Assembly: GCA_029953675.1 (NCBI GenBank) | Contig: JAMWBK010000003.1 | Coordinates: 1,116,001-1,180,000 of the forward strand | DNA from: Rhodosorus marinus | Taxonomy: Eukaryota; Rhodophyta; Stylonematophyceae; Stylonematales; Stylonemataceae | Direction: 5' to 3' | DNA length: 64,000 nt | Part shown: positions 35,158 to 46,456 of the stretch, in pieces | Layout of the letters: each line of letters begins with the position of its first letter | Position numbering within the stretch: position 1 is the first letter of the stretch | The notes under the pieces: model-generated | Told to the model about the DNA's origin: nothing | The model's database searches: none | The model's input: only the letters and a program-made list of their open reading frames with translations | Position numbers and translations under genes: made by a program

Positions 35158-36223
35158 ATGGGAAACGTTCAGACGATGATATCTGTGGGCTCAATTTTGG
35201 TCGCGACTGGGCCCAGTTGTGTCATGTTTTTAATGTTTGTTTTGCCGAGACCTAATCTTGTCGTTGTGTCACTTATCGGGTCGTTTTGGTGGTACGTATG
35301 AACGTTTTTCCTGGAGTTGGTTCGCTTTTCGGTAAGTTTTGGTTGTTTTCTCCCGTCAGTATGGTTGAATCGTCCTTGCTTCTCAACCCACCTAGGTGCC
35401 TGGCGATGTTTCTGGCTTCCGCTTTCTGGTGGGCGATACCACCCTTACGAGAAACATTTGGCTGGGTCCAATTTCTTACTGTATCATTTCAAGAAGCGAT
35501 GAGGTGGATTTTCTTCCTTCTGCTTCATTTCACAGTTTCCCGATACGAAGATCTCAAGGTTGTCGACAAATTAATGAACTGCTTTTCTGCCCTAGCTCCG
35601 AAAGACCTAAAGACTTGAGGTCGCAAACTGACGCCATCTGCTCGTCCCGCTGTGTACAGTGCTTCGTAAGGTTTGGAAGAAAATCTGTTGTCGTGCAAGG
35701 GGTTGCAATTGGTGCTGCATGGGGTGTGATGTCTGCGCTGGTCAACTACGTGGCATACCTACACGATTTCTACACACAGGACGCCTCAATATACACTAAC
35801 CTCTGTCCCATAAACTTTTGGGTAGCGAGCGCATCTTTCGCTTGCGCCTTTTCAATTCTCCATATAGCGCTCTCAACGCTTGCCTGGCAAGCTTACGTCG
35901 TGGAGAACCGCTGGATGAAAATATCTTTGTTGTTCTTGATCTATCTCGTCCACCTTGGCTTCGCTGAACTAGGTACGAAAACAAACAAAAAGAACAATCG
36001 TACTACCCCTGGCTACAGTGCTAAGCTTGTGAACAGGCTTGCTAGGAAACATTTTTGCTCCTCTCTAATCGCTCGCGTTACGCTTTGGCTAATAGGCCTC
36101 GGAAACCTCAATGCTAATGGATGTATTTGGACGATGGCGGTCACTTGGTCAGTACTTGGAGCTTTGTGTATAGTAACAGCTTACTTCACACTCAAAAGTC
36201 TTCAGAAGATCGCTCAACCTTAG
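35158..36223 (+). CDS. Gamma-secretase subunit APH-1
   Basis: Three exons join in phase (35158-35291, 35396-35558, 35660-36223) to give 286 residues of a multi-pass membrane protein. The start (residues 1-30, ISVGSILVATGPSCVMFLMF) matches the opening of APH-1 proteins. Helix four carries the GxxxGxxxG packing motif diagnostic of the family (GVAIGAAWG). The two conserved membrane histidines are seen in LHIALSTLAW and VHLGFAEL, and the last helix ends in YFTLKSLQKI. APH-1 is the scaffold of the intramembrane protease complex with presenilin, nicastrin and PEN-2. The protein is about 25 residues longer than usual owing to a polar loop (GTKTNKKNNRTTPGY) after helix six, which could be a retained intron. 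Confidence 0.88.
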
Positions 36224-36472
36224 AGCAAACAAAGACTGCTTATGCTGTGTAAATATATACGACTTTTAATCTATTGAGCAGACGTCATCTGGATCCTTTG
36301 TTTTCATCAAGAAGACTATCAGCACCTAGACAGACTCTCCCGTTCCGCCTGATGAGGTTGGTAAAGGTCTGGCTGCTTGCAGAAAGTTAGTCAAGGCAGT
36401 GGATGTTGAGCTAGTGGTTAAGATGTAATGTGCAAGCAGATGAAGGGCGGCTGATCAGCAGTGCCTAGCTTC
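36224..36472. other. Convergent spacer, 249 bp
   Basis: Short tail-to-tail region between APH-1 and the reverse RNA polymerase I gene. No structure seen. Confidence 0.4.
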
Positions 36473-39400
36473 TCAGGCGACGTCCAGTTGAGTACGAATG
36501 TTCATTGCCGCGAGTTCGTTTGCAAGGTACTTGAAGACGTATGGCAGGTTGACCCGCTTCAGCTGGTCATTGGAGTGTCCGCAGCTCTTGCAAGTGACTG
36601 TACGCTCCGAGTTCGGTCCTCGAGTTTGGAGTTTGCTAAGGGGACTGAGCACAGAGCGACAATTCGCGCATACCCATATCGAATGAAGATCTGATGAGGT
36701 TGAAAGTCTGGTCAATCATTAAGCGGGGACAAATGAATGACAGAGTGAGCATCATAAGGGACTGGCCGCTGCTTCTGATTCAAATACAATACCTGTCATG
36801 AAGCAAATAGGCTGCTCCATATCCTAGAAGCGCATCCCTCTCCATCTCCCCAAATCGAATTGCCCCACCTACCTTACGACCACGTATGGGTTGTCTAGTC
36901 AACGGATTGATTGGGCCGGTTGACCGAACCTGTCGTTTGCCACAACACTCGTTAGCCTAATCCAGTCCCAAAGGGCCATATCCATTGGTGCGGCATACCT
37001 GAAACTTGTCGCTAACCATATGGCGTAACCGCTGGTATTGAACAACCCCGGTAAAAATCTCTACGTTGAAGGGTTCGCCTGTTTGCAAAAGATTTTTGAC
37101 CACATAATCAGCTCTACGGCTCTCCACGGCTCGCTGACCGTAGCGAACTAGGCGTAGTTGCTTACCTGTATAGCCCGAGTAAAGGGTTTCATTTCCATAG
37201 AATGAAAATCCCTGTTGCAGAAGCTGCTCTCCGAAGTAGTCGAAAGCACGCCGCTTGTCATCGAATCGAAAGGGTGTGGAGTCCTGAAACCTTCCATGGA
37301 GAGCGCCTGCCTTTCCGCACATGCTCTCGACCATCATCCCGATCGTCATACGTGAGGGAAATCCATTCGGGTTGAAGAGGATATCTGGAATAATTCCAGA
37401 TTCCGAGAACGGCATATCGCTCTCAGGCCTAAACATTGGCAGCAGTCCTGACTAGTGAGCGACACCGGATTCCCCTGTACGCGGTATTCAAGTCGGGGAA
37501 AATATTGTATTACCAGTGCGAGGATAACGTTCCCTTCTGGCCAGCTCGTGAAGCAAATTTGTCTCCAATAACTGGGTCTCGGCGGTACCGCAAGCGAATG
37601 ACTGCTCGCCTGCATCCACGATTCTCGCTACCCGCACTGGGTGCGAGTAGTCGTACCTTTGTGTCAAATGATGTCGAGAACCTAGTGAGCGAGAATAAGG
37701 TCTCTCAAGCTGCAAAGGAGTTTTAAGTACCTGATCAACCGTCGCCGTCTCCATTGCTTTATGGTGAAAGACTTTGGTTCTCCTCATCATTTTTTCTGTA
37801 AATTTGGGCGAGCTCTCCTTGAGCGTGGGATAATGGCACAGCCAGAGCTCCTTTGAAACTCCTTACCTCCATCGTCAATATCGTCCGTTATCGCGTACAG
37901 AGGATCTCCTTGCTTAAGGACCGCTCCGACATGCGGGAGTCCATCACGTCCTAGAAAGTCGTTCTCTTCGGGGCATCCAAACTGCTTCTCCTTGCCAGCT
38001 GCAGTCGCGTTCAAGAACCGATAACGAAAAAGGTTGTCAGAGATGAATCCCTCCAGTGAGAACAATATCTAATCTCAGTTCGCACCTGCGGTTTCATCTA
38101 GATCTACTATCGTCGTTGTATAGATGAAAGCCTGGCAAAAACCTCGTTCCAAGCTGGCCTTGTTTATGACCATAGCATCTTCCATGTCGTATCCAGTGTA
38201 GCTCAAAACTGCAACGACCGCGTTGATACCGTTCGGAAATACGTCAACTCCCAGTGGGTCCTGGGACACTTTGTTTCTCGCTATAGGAGTCTGCCCGGTG
38301 AGCAGCCTGTATGTCTTGGAGTCAGATCGTCTTTCGAACATGTGACAGGGCGTTCCGAGCGCCTGCTTTCCCATTTGGCACTGGTACATATTTCGTGGAC
38401 TTTGATTCATGTCCGAGAACGGCGTGAAGGACGCCAATACGCTGAGAATTCCCGTCGCGGATATTTCTTCGTGGGAAAAGCCCTCTTCCTGCTCCTCTTC
38501 CATCCCATCGTCATCTCTGACAGCGCTTCGTATCCTCAGGTGAATCTTTCATAAGATGGTGAACCAATTTTTAGCATTTGTGAATGAGGCGTCGGTCCGC
38601 TGCGCAATCCAATTCAGTCTGAAGAGAGGTGTTTCGGTGCTTACCTGCTCAAAGGGCCCCACACTCTCCTCTACTGCTGCAGATCCAGCCCGGAGCCATT
38701 TCACGCGTCGCAACAGGCGCGCTGGGGAGCTGAAGAGGAAGACACCTGCGTACGGACCACCCCTTCTCCGTGGGATGTGAGATACCTCTGTATAGCTTGG
38801 CAAAGTTGAGAAATTGTCATCAACCTTGCAGCTTCGCAATCTCCGAGTCAGAATTGAGGCGGATTCTCCATCCTCAACAAAACCGATCACGCGGCCGTCC
38901 GCGACTATGGGTATTGTAGACTTCATGACCGTATTCACAGCATACCCGATCTTCGTGGGCGGTAGAGCTCCTAAGGAACCCACAAGAGCTTCGACCTTTG
39001 AAGCATCTGCAGGGGAATCCAGTGATACGGTTGCTGCAGCAGTCAAGTGGTTGAGAAGTCCTGGAAAAGCACCAGAGTTGGAAATCGATTCTTCAGTTGC
39101 TAGTTTGCTTTGATGATGCATGCGTCGTTCTTCGTGCAACTCGTGAGCGCATACCACACGGGGCCCCGTCCGGAGTGTGAACGGGGCAGATAAATCCCCA
39201 CGCATCTGGAAGCAGCTTCCGAACTGATGTGGTCTTAACATCATTAAAAAACTGGCCTCGGTGAATGCATCGAAAGTGCGCCAGAAATCTCCAAAAGTTG
39301 ATCCTCTCCGCGACAACCGCGTAGCCGGAGGCCTGAAGCAGGTCGAGGCCAGTCTGGGTCTGCAAGTTTCCAGTAGCTAGAAAGTACTCCATTTTCCGCG

Positions 39401-41029
39401 TAATATCACGTCGACCTCTGGATATCAAACTTGTCAGGTACTTTGGTGTATGAAATTCTGCAATTACACGAGCTCGGGACTTCGGACCTCTGACGTCCTT
39501 CTCGAATAGTGCAGATATGCTCTTCAGGTACTCCTCCAGTTTCTCCCTGAGGTAGATCAGGTAGAGATGGCCAGGAAGCAGCACCTCTTGGTTCATGAGA
39601 GCATCGGGGTTGTCCTCCATGACCTCTCCACGCACGAGGGCCAGAAGCTTTTTTATCATCAGAACCAGCATATCCACCTTCGCAGCATCGAGTGTCGATG
39701 ATTCATCCTCATCGTGGTACGTACTCAGATGCACCAAGACGTACTGCCGTAACAGCTGCTTACCGGCTTCAGCGTTGTTGAGATGGGGTGGGCTCTGTAG
39801 CGGGGCTCGGAAGCGGGAACCTAGGAGAGTCAAGATTTGATGCCGATTTCCGCGGTGAAGGTCCGCCGCGTCCTTAATCATGGCAATAGCTCGTTCACGA
39901 ACGTACTGATCTTCCGCATTGTGCCCAACTATTCTGTCGAAAACATCGCTGTCCGTCGCTTCCCGGTGGAGCAGCGCTCTGATTACAGTCACAACAGGAA
40001 TGAAATACTCTTCTCGCCGAATCGTTATCCTCAGCATGACGCCGCCGGATGTTAAATAATGCAAATGGTTTGTTTTGGAAGACTGATCAGGTCTGCAGCA
40101 TCTCATAGACACTGCAGCATCGGAGTAGAGAACCCCGCGATTTCTATTGTTCGACCTGTGCAGCCCGATGACATGATGTCTTCTATTTACAATCACCATA
40201 CGAACGACCTTGGAGACGGAGAGCCGGTATGCTCACTCTCAGTAAGATCGCATAGTTCTGGGTGAGACTTGCAACTACAATCCATACCTTTTCCACGCCG
40301 TTGATAACAAAATACCCTCCGAGCTCGTATTCTTCTTCATTCTTTCGTACCAACTCTGCGGGTGTCAAACCTTCGAGATTACATTTGGAGCTTCTAACCA
40401 TGACCGGAATATCGCCCAACCTGCGAGTCAGTCTCTCCAGGATTTCGTCATTATCCGTTCGTCGAAAGACTAGTGTCCCGAACAGACCTCCCTTGTAACA
40501 GTCAGCACGGGATGAAGAGCACATTTAGAATATGAAGTAGCGCAGTGACTGCTCCAAATCTTTGCAACACTACCTTGTACGTTGCGTGCTGCTCTCGAGC
40601 ATGTCTGGGAAGCACCTTTGCAGTTCCTTCTGAACTTCCGGAAGCGGTTCTATGTCCTTGATCGGGTTTCAACACGTTCATATCTTCCAGGCTTATACTT
40701 ACAGCTGCAAGAGACGATTCATCCGGGGGCTGAAGAATAACGGGTTCAATCTCCCTTCTCATCAACCTCAGCCCTTGCCCCATGGCATAGTCGAAAGAAC
40801 CCACATGAGGCTGGATCAAATTCCTCAGCAGATCCAACCTCTCACTCTCTGCTCCGCTTAACGTGGAAGGCTGAACTTCGGAAACCATTCTGCGCGTAAT
40901 TGTCTCCCTTAACAACCTCCTTGACGGTCTTCCGTCCCCAACTCCAGCACTCCGTCCCGCCGCGTCGGAGCTGCGCCAGCGCTCCTCCGATACGGATGAA
41001 ATAGTTAACTCAGAACGCAGGAACGGCAA
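36473..41029 (-). CDS. DNA-directed RNA polymerase I subunit 2 (RPA135-like)
   Basis: A reverse gene of 4.6 kb with about eight to ten short introns encodes roughly 1,200 residues, the second-largest subunit of RNA polymerase I, which makes rRNA precursor in the nucleolus. Landmarks from the N-terminus are [20 protein letters not shown] (near 40800), [11 protein letters not shown] (near 40300), [18 protein letters not shown] (near 39160), [18 protein letters not shown] (near 38370), [18 protein letters not shown] (near 38170), [20 protein letters not shown] (near 37320) and a C-terminal zinc site CANC plus CKSC (near 36650). The block MYQCQMGKQ is the Pol I version of this signature; Pol II and III differ. 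The long exon 40199-39130 is intronless. The start at 41029 gives a plausible N-terminus; an upstream reverse frame (41135-41455) is not convincingly joined. Confidence 0.93.
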
Positions 41030-41628
41030 CGCTGAACCGTATCAGAATGGAGTGTGCCTAAGTTTTGGAGAATCTGAGCGAGCAAGAGCAAAGGAGTCGT
41101 GCAATAGTCAAGGTCTAGAACGATACCAATTTTACTATCCCAGTTGAGAGGGGCTGACCTCGTTCATCGCTAGAGTGGTTATCCGTTGAGGGACACTTGG
41201 ACTAGCCCTCGGACTGATTAATTCCGAATTTTCGTTTTTCAGCAGTACAGATGTACCGCCATCCAACGAACTGTTCATTCGGTAGTCGACCAACTTAGAG
41301 ACGTAACGGCATACCATTCCAACATCCTTGCCTGGTAAGACAGATGGGACTGACCACGGCGGTGATACGCGTTTTATTTTAACAAATACATGTATTAAAA
41401 AGGGATGGGACAAGTAAAGTGGGCAAGAAGTGGGACAGTTGCCGATAGAGAGCAACTCTCCCGCAACCGGACTGTCATTTGGGAGGGCTGCTCATTTTTT
41501 AGAAGAGTGCTCCTCGAGTGTCATGAAGTCCAGGGGGATGCGTTTAGCGTATTGGATTTTCGTTTTTAAGTAACGCTGGTTAGTAGTGAGTATTGGCATG
41601 TGCCTCGTGCGCCATCGGGTGACCCAGA
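41030..41628. other. Divergent intergenic region, 599 bp
   Basis: Shared upstream region of the reverse Pol I subunit gene and the forward nucleotidyltransferase-JmjC gene. A reverse 106-codon frame (41135-41455) lies in it and is probably non-coding or leader sequence. Confidence 0.4.
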
Positions 41629-43830
41629 ATGGTTGGATTTGTCTTCCTAGGAAACCTGATCGGGCTTCAACCTAGTCTGGCTTTGGCTATCGAACGAGGT
41701 GTAGTCGAACGCAAAGGGACTTATCAGAAAATTGATAAACGAACTCTTGAAGTCGAGCCGGTGGTGGATAAGACGCCAGTAGAGTGGCGACCAGTTGTTG
41801 ACGACACAGTGAGAGTCTACCAAAACGCAGAAAGTCGGCTCGGGTTGAAGCTTTTGGCGGTTCTTATCAGAGGATCGGTAGCCAAAGGTGTATCCAGCGG
41901 TTTGAGCGGGCCCTCTGATCTCGACTCTCTGGCCTACTTCGAAACAACGAAGCCTAAGAATTCAGAGGTTCTATTTCGAAACTGGATGTGTCAAGAGGGA
42001 CAGACCCTCGTCAACGCGATCGTACTCAAGTACGGGCTTGCGTCCAAGATTGGTAAGCCACCAGAGCGTACACTGGAAAAAAGCTTCTTCTATCCTGTGC
42101 TTAGTGCCAGTGTTTGTTTCGTCAATGCCCTGCCCGACAGAGATCTGTCCGTATTTTGTAATTGATCGGACTCAGATTCCAAACAAATTCACTGCCGCAA
42201 CCCAGAGCGTCGTCGCCTACGGACTTTGGGATGCTGATAAGAGCGCAAGGGTTCCAGAAGTCAAACTAGCGATCGACATTCGCGCTGACCTGAATCGATC
42301 TCTAGCTGATGGACCATCCAAGGAATCCACTCAGTGGTTTCTGAAGAAGGCACTCCGTGCTGGGATGGAATTGAGCTTCAGAGAAGTTCTCTATTTTTCT
42401 CGGGACTTGCTCCCCTGCTATGAGGCCTGTGCGAAGCTATCTCCGGAGATGGAACCCCTTTTTCTCGAAGCCCTGCAAATAGCCTGTGGAGCAGAGTCTG
42501 ATATCTCGGTCACCCTGTCAGTAATGCGCGAGATGGCTATGTGGGTAGAGACCCAGCACATGGATGTGCTGGCTCGGGACAGCGCGTCGGAACCCAAACA
42601 CCTTAGTGAAATATTGGTGGATCACAAGGATGAGCCTGACTCCAACTCGCCTGCAGATTTACGGAGCGCTTTTTGTTTGTTCTTTCGGGACCTCATTCCG
42701 AGCACAAACGAAGTTGATGAATCGTCGCTGCTGACAGACCAGTTGCCGCTTGTGGCTATTAGACCGATTCATCAAGTACGAGAGGCCAGCCTCCAAGAGG
42801 ACTGGCGAAAGAGCTTCGCGACAGAAAGTGAAGCTGTTGTGTATAGAGGTGTGTGAAACTGGAAAGAGTCAAAAGGTCTGGTAGACTTCTTTTCAGTGTA
42901 TAGAAGAGCTGAAGTTGTGCCTCGCCAAAACCTGCTTCTGCGGCAGGTGGTGCAAAGTCATGGCCCGCCATTCGTAAGTGGACTCTGGGATACCTGGCTA
43001 GGCTTCTCGGAGATCAAATCGAGGTTTTGGTATCCCCTTCAAACGTGTTCGTATATTGCCGAGAGTCCCACCCATGGATAACCTCGGGTGCGCATTTCGA
43101 TAGAACCAAAGGAATCGCTCGATACGAGCCTGAATTATTCTGGCTGAAAGTGATTCACTACTGCAGGCACTTTTACTCCGACTAGTCGACGGACTTTCTT
43201 GGCTCCCGATGAGGTCCTAGAGCGGATGCGAGGGGAAGCAACAAAAAGGCCGCTTTTTTTTCACCCAGGAGAGGAAAGACTTTACGTCCAGTCCAGAATT
43301 CCACCAGCTCTTCTCGATAAAGACGCCGAGCGATTGCAGAATGTCATCGGTGCGTTTTGAGAACTAATTTTGCCCGTTTTCAACAGTTCAGCTGGATGAC
43401 CTTCCCGTTGCGCTATATTTTCCCGGCCGGTCCAGGGTTCGGGGCTCAAGCTGAGAGAGTTTGGATGTCCACCGCCGGAAGTGTTTCCGCACTGCACTAC
43501 GATGACGCAGACTCCTTCCTTGTACAGATTAGAGGGACGAAGAGGGTTATTTTTGTCAAGCCGGATGACCTCGATAAGCTTGCGTGCTTCCCAGTGGGAC
43601 ACCCACTGGGAAGACGAAGTAGAATCGATATCACAGAGGGCGACACTTTCGGAGGAAACTCTTCAGCGAGGCATGCGTCATTCTGGCGGGAAGCGGATAG
43701 TCGATGTCTTTCCGTCTTGCTTCATCCCGGAGATATTTTATTCTTTCCAGCGCGATGGGCACATTACATTGAAAGCGTAACAGCGTCAGTTTCTCTCACA
43801 TACCGTGTCCTGCGCGGGCACGGGAGATGA
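41629..43830 (+). CDS. Nucleotidyltransferase-like domain fused to a JmjC hydroxylase domain
   Basis: Five exons join in phase (41629-42052, 42105-42848, 42947-43087, 43167-43349, 43436-43830) to give 628 residues. Residues about 55-260 resemble a minimal nucleotidyltransferase: LLAVLIRGSVAKG, then SDLDSLAYF (a G-S loop followed by paired acidic residues), and a helical C-terminal part (KKALRAGMELSFREVLYFSR). Residues about 390-628 are a JmjC/cupin domain of the JMJD5/TYW5 type: VVYRGGAKSWPAIRKW at its start, metal-ligand motif HYD in GSVSALHYDDADSFLVQIRG, and the distal histidine in HPGDILFFPARWAHYIES. Fe(II)/2-oxoglutarate-dependent hydroxylation of protein or tRNA is inferred for the second half. 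The N-terminal activity is unproven. The second acidic cluster and third carboxylate of the nucleotidyltransferase site are not obvious. Confidence 0.85.
43587..43613. repeat. Perfect 12-bp hairpin inside coding exon
   Basis: The arms cttcccagtggg (43587-43598) and cccactgggaag (43602-43613) flank an aca loop, within the JmjC-coding exon, where they encode the loop around FPVGHPLGR after the first metal ligands. Confidence 0.9.
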
Positions 43831-43963
43831 CATACTAGCAGGGAGTAGTCAGCACTTGCTGGGTCAAGAAGTTCGCAACTTTTTTGCATTGTTGTCAGAA
43901 AAACTCTTAGTATTTGATTGTTCCCATCGACGTCTGCCGCGAATGGCCGACTGCTTCAAAGCG

Positions 43964-45441
43964 TTAACGCTGTTTTGCGAGCTTTGAATTCTCTGCTGCC
44001 AGGGCTTTCGCTCGAACGAGCAGCTTGTGTTTTGCTCGTCGCACTATGCGCTTAGTTCTTATGTGGTCCAATTTCGACCTGTACTTCTGCAAGTCCTCCT
44101 CTTTCAAAAGATGGTAGAAGATCTTCATTGTATAAAATGCATCGTTTCCTGCGTTGTGCAGGTTGTTATATTCAATGTCCATTGCAGAGAGTAAATTTTC
44201 GACACTTGTGCTCTCCCTCATCTGCAGCAACTGCCGGCTTAGTCCCTGCAGACACGAGAAAGCGAACACGCCCGACCGGTCAGCATCATTCCACCAACAG
44301 AGAGGTACTAGTACAATAGATCCTACTTCGGTATCGAGAACTTTGCTCAAGTCGTCGAAAGTGAAGCCGCTGTTCTTAAGAAAGTCCACGTCACTCTTGA
44401 AATTATGTCCAAGGACAAACCCTGCCCTGGACACTAGATCCGACAGCTGGCTGAAAATGGTGGCCTGGCCCGCAATCTCCGACATGCCAAAGTTGAAGTG
44501 GTCTCTACGATCAGGGACATACCTTCCAAGGAAAACGAAAAAAAAGGCGCTGAGCTCTTTGATGGGGTTGCCCCGAGCAAGCCTTGTCATCCACGTTGAT
44601 ATTGAAGTCTCACCTTCCATTTCTGCGAAACGCGTTTTCTCGGACAACGAAATGCTTGCAGCTCAATATATTGAGCTCGGGCACTGCCAAATCCCCCTTC
44701 AGCTCAAACAGCACCGCTCCGATTTCCAGCATTTTGGATTGATCTCGTTCCCAGGCCTCGACATCTATGGAGAGCAGCTTCGAGCCCTGGGCACGCCAGC
44801 GTTTGCATACATAATTAGTACAACGAGCGGGGGGACGATAAAGCCAAAAACAAGGAGTATGACCCCCGGCCAAACACGGTCCTCACCCCTTCAAGCTTGC
44901 TTCTGAGATTCGCCATTAACGCGGTTTGTCGTTTTGTCGCCTCCTCTGCCCTTTCCTGAGATTTCAGTTTATCTCTAACCTTCTTGTTGTGCTTGCTCAC
45001 ATCCCGGAGAAGCTGCGTAATATCCTTCACATCCTCGTACTCCGCTCTAGTAAGCTCATGCCAGTCTTCCTCCGCCGCCGACTGAATCGTGGCTACCTCA
45101 CCAGCAGCAAAGGCCTCTGCTGTTTCCTTCATGGAGGCAAAAGCAGTGCTATTGACAAATAGGTCCTTAAATACCAAGCCATTGAGGGTGACGGGTTCCG
45201 GACGAGAGCCAATGAATAGTTCGGCTCCGCAACATCTTAGAACTGCCTCTTTCAGCGCAATGTCGAAGGACTCTCGTTTCTCTTTTGGTTGACCTCTCCC
45301 CCATGTCCTATGGACATGGGGGAGAGGGAAGTGCCCTTCCTCCATCCTCCGTAGGAATGGAAACTTGGCTAAAACAGTTTGTCTCAACCCGTAGAACCTG
45401 CTGGCAATTGCCGAATCAACAATCGACGGACTAAAAGACAT
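43964..45441 (-). CDS. DEDDh exonuclease, Gfd2/YDR514C-like, with N-terminal helical extension
   Basis: Four reverse exons join in phase (45441-44887, 44786-44614, 44522-44327, 44245-43964) to give 401 residues. The C-terminal half is an RNase T/DEDDh nuclease: SIDVEAWE (first Asp and Glu), GHNFKSDVDFL (second Asp) and HNAGNDAFYTMKIF (His and last Asp). All five catalytic positions are present. RYVPDRRDHFNFG and the HNAGND block are typical of the fungal Gfd2/YDR514C family, linked to mRNA export and decay. The N-terminal 185 residues are helical and charged (TRAEYEDVKDITQLLRDVSK, KVRDKLKSQERAEEATKRQT), joined by a phase-0 intron with consensus ends; it is possible that they form a separate gene. 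A basic C-terminal helix (IVRRAKHKLLVRAKALAAEN) ends the protein. Confidence 0.82.
45293..45327. repeat. Perfect 16-bp hairpin inside coding exon
   Basis: The arms cctctcccccatgtcc (45293-45308) and ggacatgggggagagg (45312-45327) flank a tat loop. They lie within the first exon of the exonuclease gene and encode FPLPHVHRTWGRG on the reverse strand. Confidence 0.92.
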
Positions 45442-46278
45442 CCCCGCAAAAAGCTACTAGATGCCCAGCAACCATCATCGATGCACCTTTCAAGTCATCA
45501 TTCCCTCATCGTCAGCATTCCTTCCACAGCGTCGAGTTTCAAACCCACAAAAATCCCGGGCGCATATACTCTCAACGTCCTGAAGCCACACAACGTCATC
45601 TATCAAGGCCAAATGATGTAGGACTTAAACAGACATTACCAGTTACATTCGTGGTAGAGGCTCACGACATCAGGGGAATGAAGCAAGTAAACCATAAGCT
45701 TATCAAGAGGTTCCGTAAAAAAGAAAGCAGAGCTGATCTAGGTTCGGTTGGGAGATATTGGACAACAAGGGTTCTTTCAGTTTCCGTCTCACTAGGGTTT
45801 TAAGTCTTTACCACATGTTGTATTCTCGCCGGGGGCTCCGATTTCACTCGACTTAGGTAGGTGGTCAGAACTCAAGAGTGAGTTGGATTTTTGCTTGTTG
45901 GTAGAGTTCTTGGTGAGCTATGTAAGTCGTTGGTTCTATTTCGGTTTGCGCCTGGCAGTCTTGTCCCTTGTGGGGTTTTTGCCCCTCCCCCTCTTTTGCG
46001 GGATTTTTCTCTGATCTTTTTGGCAACTTGGGTTTTGCTTGGCGTTCGGTGTTCGTAAATTTGCTCTTATTCTGCAGTTTGGCACAATAGTGGTTCCTTG
46101 TTGCGTTGCCCCACAATCCCCAGTTGTTTGCTTTGGTGGTACAATGCTGCAGTGTTTCTTGAAGCCCGAGCATCGCAGGTTACTGGCTACCGGTACTCTC
46201 CACACTTGATAGCTACCAGCCCCACGATGGGCTCGTAGGGAATGTAGGAAAACTTGCTCGAGTGTAGATTGGTTCCCT

Positions 46279-46329
46279 GACTAGACCTTCTTAATGTAGC
46301 TCAGACTAGACCTCAGACTAGACCTTCTT
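46279..46329. repeat. Short tandem repeat, MITE target
   Basis: The copies gactagaccttcttaat (from 46279) and gactagaccttctt (46316-46329, interrupted by the MITE) are separated by a partial copy, cagactagacct. The intact copy gives the pre-insertion state of the target. Confidence 0.75.
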
Positions 46330-46456
46330 AATAGGGTTGTGCCAAGTGGGTCGGGTTTTTCTCTGTTTACCCCTCTAAACCCCCCTGTTTTCACGGGTTT
46401 AACCAGGTCTGGGTCATGAAGAGCGAAGAACACGACCCACTTGGCACAACCCTATT
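46330..46456. mobile_element. 127-bp MITE with 24-bp perfect terminal inverted repeats
   Basis: The element begins aatagggttgtgccaagtgg (left repeat 46330-46353) and ends with its exact reverse complement (right repeat 46433-46456). It is flanked by the 3-bp duplication ctt (46327-46329 and 46457-46459). Removing the element and one ctt restores gactagaccttcttaatg, which matches the uninterrupted copy at 46279-46296, so the empty site is visible in the sequence itself. There is no coding capacity. The interior also has a smaller aaaccc/gggttt inverted pair. A 3-bp target duplication fits PIF/Harbinger-like or CACTA-like elements; the superfamily is not certain. Confidence 0.9.

Noticed and set aside
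44154-44906. Forward 250-codon frame
   Set aside because: It is antisense to the DEDDh exonuclease exons, whose catalytic motifs are intact on the other strand.
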